Source: Phycisphaerae bacterium
Lineage (GTDB): Bacteria > Planctomycetota > Phycisphaerae > UBA1845 > UTPLA1
NCBI GenBank assembly: GCA_016935885.1
Contig: JAFGQA010000116.1
Location: 1-5,744, forward strand
Length of the DNA stretch: 5,744 nucleotides
Direction of reading: 5' to 3'
The notes beneath the pieces were generated by a model. That model saw only the letters and a program-made list of their open reading frames with translations, did not search any database and was not told where the DNA came from. Both the position numbers and the translations under genes were made by a program. This document shows positions 4,850-5,744 of this stretch, in pieces (within the stretch, counting starts at the first letter, position 1; each line of letters opens with the position of its first letter).

Positions 4850-5690
4850 TGCTGGGGCCTTCCAGACCCTTGACCTGCTTGGGCAACTTCTTCTGCTCGG
4901 TCGCGAGGCGACGTTCCACCTTCTTCACATCTTCGCCCGGAGGCAGCCTTTCGGGCACGATGCCGCGATCCACGAGCAGACGGTGTACCTCTTCGTTGTT
5001 CCTTACGTGCTCGCCCGTTATCCTCGTTTCCGTACGCATATCGTTCTGCTTGACGTTGAAGTTGGTGATCTCGTTGGCGAAGTCTTTGGCCTTGATCGTG
5101 ATGGTTGGGAGAAAGTCGGCCAACGGCCGGCGGGCGGGCACCGCGAGTTTCCGTTTCATGTCCTGCGTCGTGCGGCCACCAAATAGAGCTGTATCACCCT
5201 TGCTGCGAATCCGCGCAAAGCTCTCGCCATCGCCGAGCCGTTCGAAAATCACGCCGGAAAGCTCCTTCTCCGACCGGCTCAGTCGCCTTCTCGCACCGAC
5301 CCGCTCAGCCTCGGCCAGACGCTTCTCAATGACCTCCTGCTTGCGAGTCTGGACGGCAAAATAGGTCTGCGCGAACGCGATCTGTTCCTTCGCAGGGTCC
5401 CCGTTCTGGGCGATAAGGTAGCAGGCGTATCGGCTCAGCGCGATATCATCGATGTCCCGCTTGGCACCCGAGCCCAGATCGACCATTTTGCGCGCGTGCG
5501 CAAAATGGTCCTTAGGATCATATCCCGAGTTCTGACAAGCCGTTATAGCCTTATCAATCACAGCCTCGAAGCTGCGCCAGTGGGCATAGCCGAGAAGCAC
5601 CTGAAGGTCTCGCGCCAACCAGTACTCGACGCCCGCTTGCCCCTCCGAGTGCACCATCTGCGTGAGCGTCCGGCGAACCCATCTTTGCAC
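4830..5690 (-). CDS. dinD: DNA damage-inducible protein D (DinD family)
   Basis: The 286-aa product matches the DinD family over its whole length. Family blocks visible are EYWLARDLQVLLGY (22-35), the N-S-G-Y-x5-HF region (54-63), DIALSRYACYLIAQNGDPAK (82-101), AFAQTYFAVQTRKQE (105-119), FARIRSKGD (158-166), LFGGRTTQDMKRKL (169-182), RPLADFLPT (188-196), ITNFNV (208-213) and an IVPERLPPGEDVKKVERRL region (244-262). The length is typical. E. coli DinD is LexA-controlled and inhibits RecA-mediated strand exchange; the role of the many homologues found next to restriction systems is less clear. The GTG at 5690 gives a normal-length N-terminus, but no good ribosome binding site precedes it or the alternative ATG at 5657, and the frame stays open upstream to the window edge. 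The exact start is therefore unsure. No CTG-N10-CAG LexA box was found. Its 3' end overlaps a methyltransferase remnant, pointing to a former defence-island setting. Confidence 0.92.
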   Translation of the reverse strand: MQRWVRRTLTQMVHSEGQAGVEYWLARDLQVLLGYAHWRSFEAVIDKAITACQNSGYDPKDHFAHARKMVDLGSGAKRDIDDIALSRYACYLIAQNGDPAKEQIAFAQTYFAVQTRKQEVIEKRLAEAERVGARRRLSRSEKELSGVIFERLGDGESFARIRSKGDTALFGGRTTQDMKRKLAVPARRPLADFLPTITIKAKDFANEITNFNVKQNDMRTETRITGEHVRNNEEVHRLLVDRGIVPERLPPGEDVKKVERRLATEQKKLPKQVKGLEGPSTGEDAG

Positions 5691-5705
5691 CGAGGATGTC
5701 CGGCT

Positions 5706-5737
5706 ATACTGTGCTTTCCATAAAGGAGGTGCAGTAT
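5706..5737. promoter_or_regulatory. Inverted repeat between divergent genes (candidate operator)
   Basis: ATACTG (5706-5711) and CAGTAT (5732-5737) are exact inverted copies separated by 20 bp. The right half covers the start codon of the plus-strand gene, and the left half overlaps its possible -10 TATACT (5705-5710). The half-sites resemble those of LexA (TACTG/CAGTA), but the spacing is 20 rather than 10 bases, so LexA binding is only a suggestion. The two genes are 45 bp apart. Confidence 0.35.
5722..5730 (+). promoter_or_regulatory. Strong ribosome binding site for the plus-strand gene at the right edge
   Basis: AAAGGAGGT is a near-perfect anti-Shine-Dalgarno complement, 5 nt before ATG 5736. 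It is the strongest site in the window and the main reason to call a gene there. Confidence 0.7.
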
Positions 5738-5744
5738 GGCACAG
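5736..5744 (+). CDS. Start of an unidentified gene divergent from dinD (partial)
   Basis: Only three codons (M-A-Q) lie inside the window. The call rests on the near-perfect ribosome binding site at 5722-5730 and its good spacing. A possible -10 TATACT is at 5705-5710, without a well-placed -35. The product cannot be guessed. Its position suggests shared regulation with dinD. Confidence 0.6.

Noticed and set aside
5680..5744. A classical LexA box controlling dinD.
   Set aside because: No CTG-N10-CAG is present; the only dyad has a 20-bp spacing.

Overview
This window is GC-rich bacterial chromosome with long intergenic stretches. It holds two unrelated gene neighbourhoods separated by about 1.6 kb of repeat-laden non-coding DNA. 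No rRNA, tRNA, CRISPR array or transposase is visible. The high GC, AAGGAG-type ribosome binding sites, widely spaced genes for secreted glycine/glutamine-rich proteins and degenerate heptanucleotide repeats would suit a Planctomycetota-like or other environmental Gram-negative lineage. That assignment is inference, not proof.

Left part (1-3228): three genes on the minus strand, read in the order 3228->2029, 1824->1237, 1013->447. Each has a clean AAGGAG ribosome binding site and an N-terminal signal peptide. None belongs to a family I recognise. The two smaller proteins (195 and 188 residues) are low-complexity, Gln/Asn/Gly/Ala-rich, and share a short repeated motif Q-N-x6-[QE]. The larger one (399 residues) has a related Gln/Gly/Ser-rich N-terminal segment, then a globular-looking domain and a Pro/Ala/acidic tail. 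Their gaps (204 and 223 nt) contain stem-loops but no gene. A two-subunit-plus-accessory surface fibre or matrix system is the most attractive hypothesis. Positions 1-446 hold a long imperfect hairpin, a stem-loop just after the last gene, and, at the very edge, what looks like the ribosome binding site of another minus-strand gene.

Middle part (3229-4829): no convincing intact gene. From left to right it contains two copies of a nearly identical 32-nt element 120 bp apart, each beside a GC-rich hairpin of different sequence; a candidate minus-strand sigma70-like promoter inside an AT-richer patch; a roughly 100-bp direct duplication; four different heptanucleotide repeat families packed into about 420 bp; and two copies of a 25-nt palindromic repeat.

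Right part (4709-5744): a minus-strand dinD-family gene (DNA damage-inducible protein D). Its 3' end overlaps, in another frame, a 27-residue remnant of the C-terminus of an Eco57I/BREX-type N6-adenine methyltransferase. This suggests the gene once stood in a restriction-modification or defence island. Divergent from dinD, a plus-strand gene starts at 5736 behind a very strong ribosome binding site and runs off the window.
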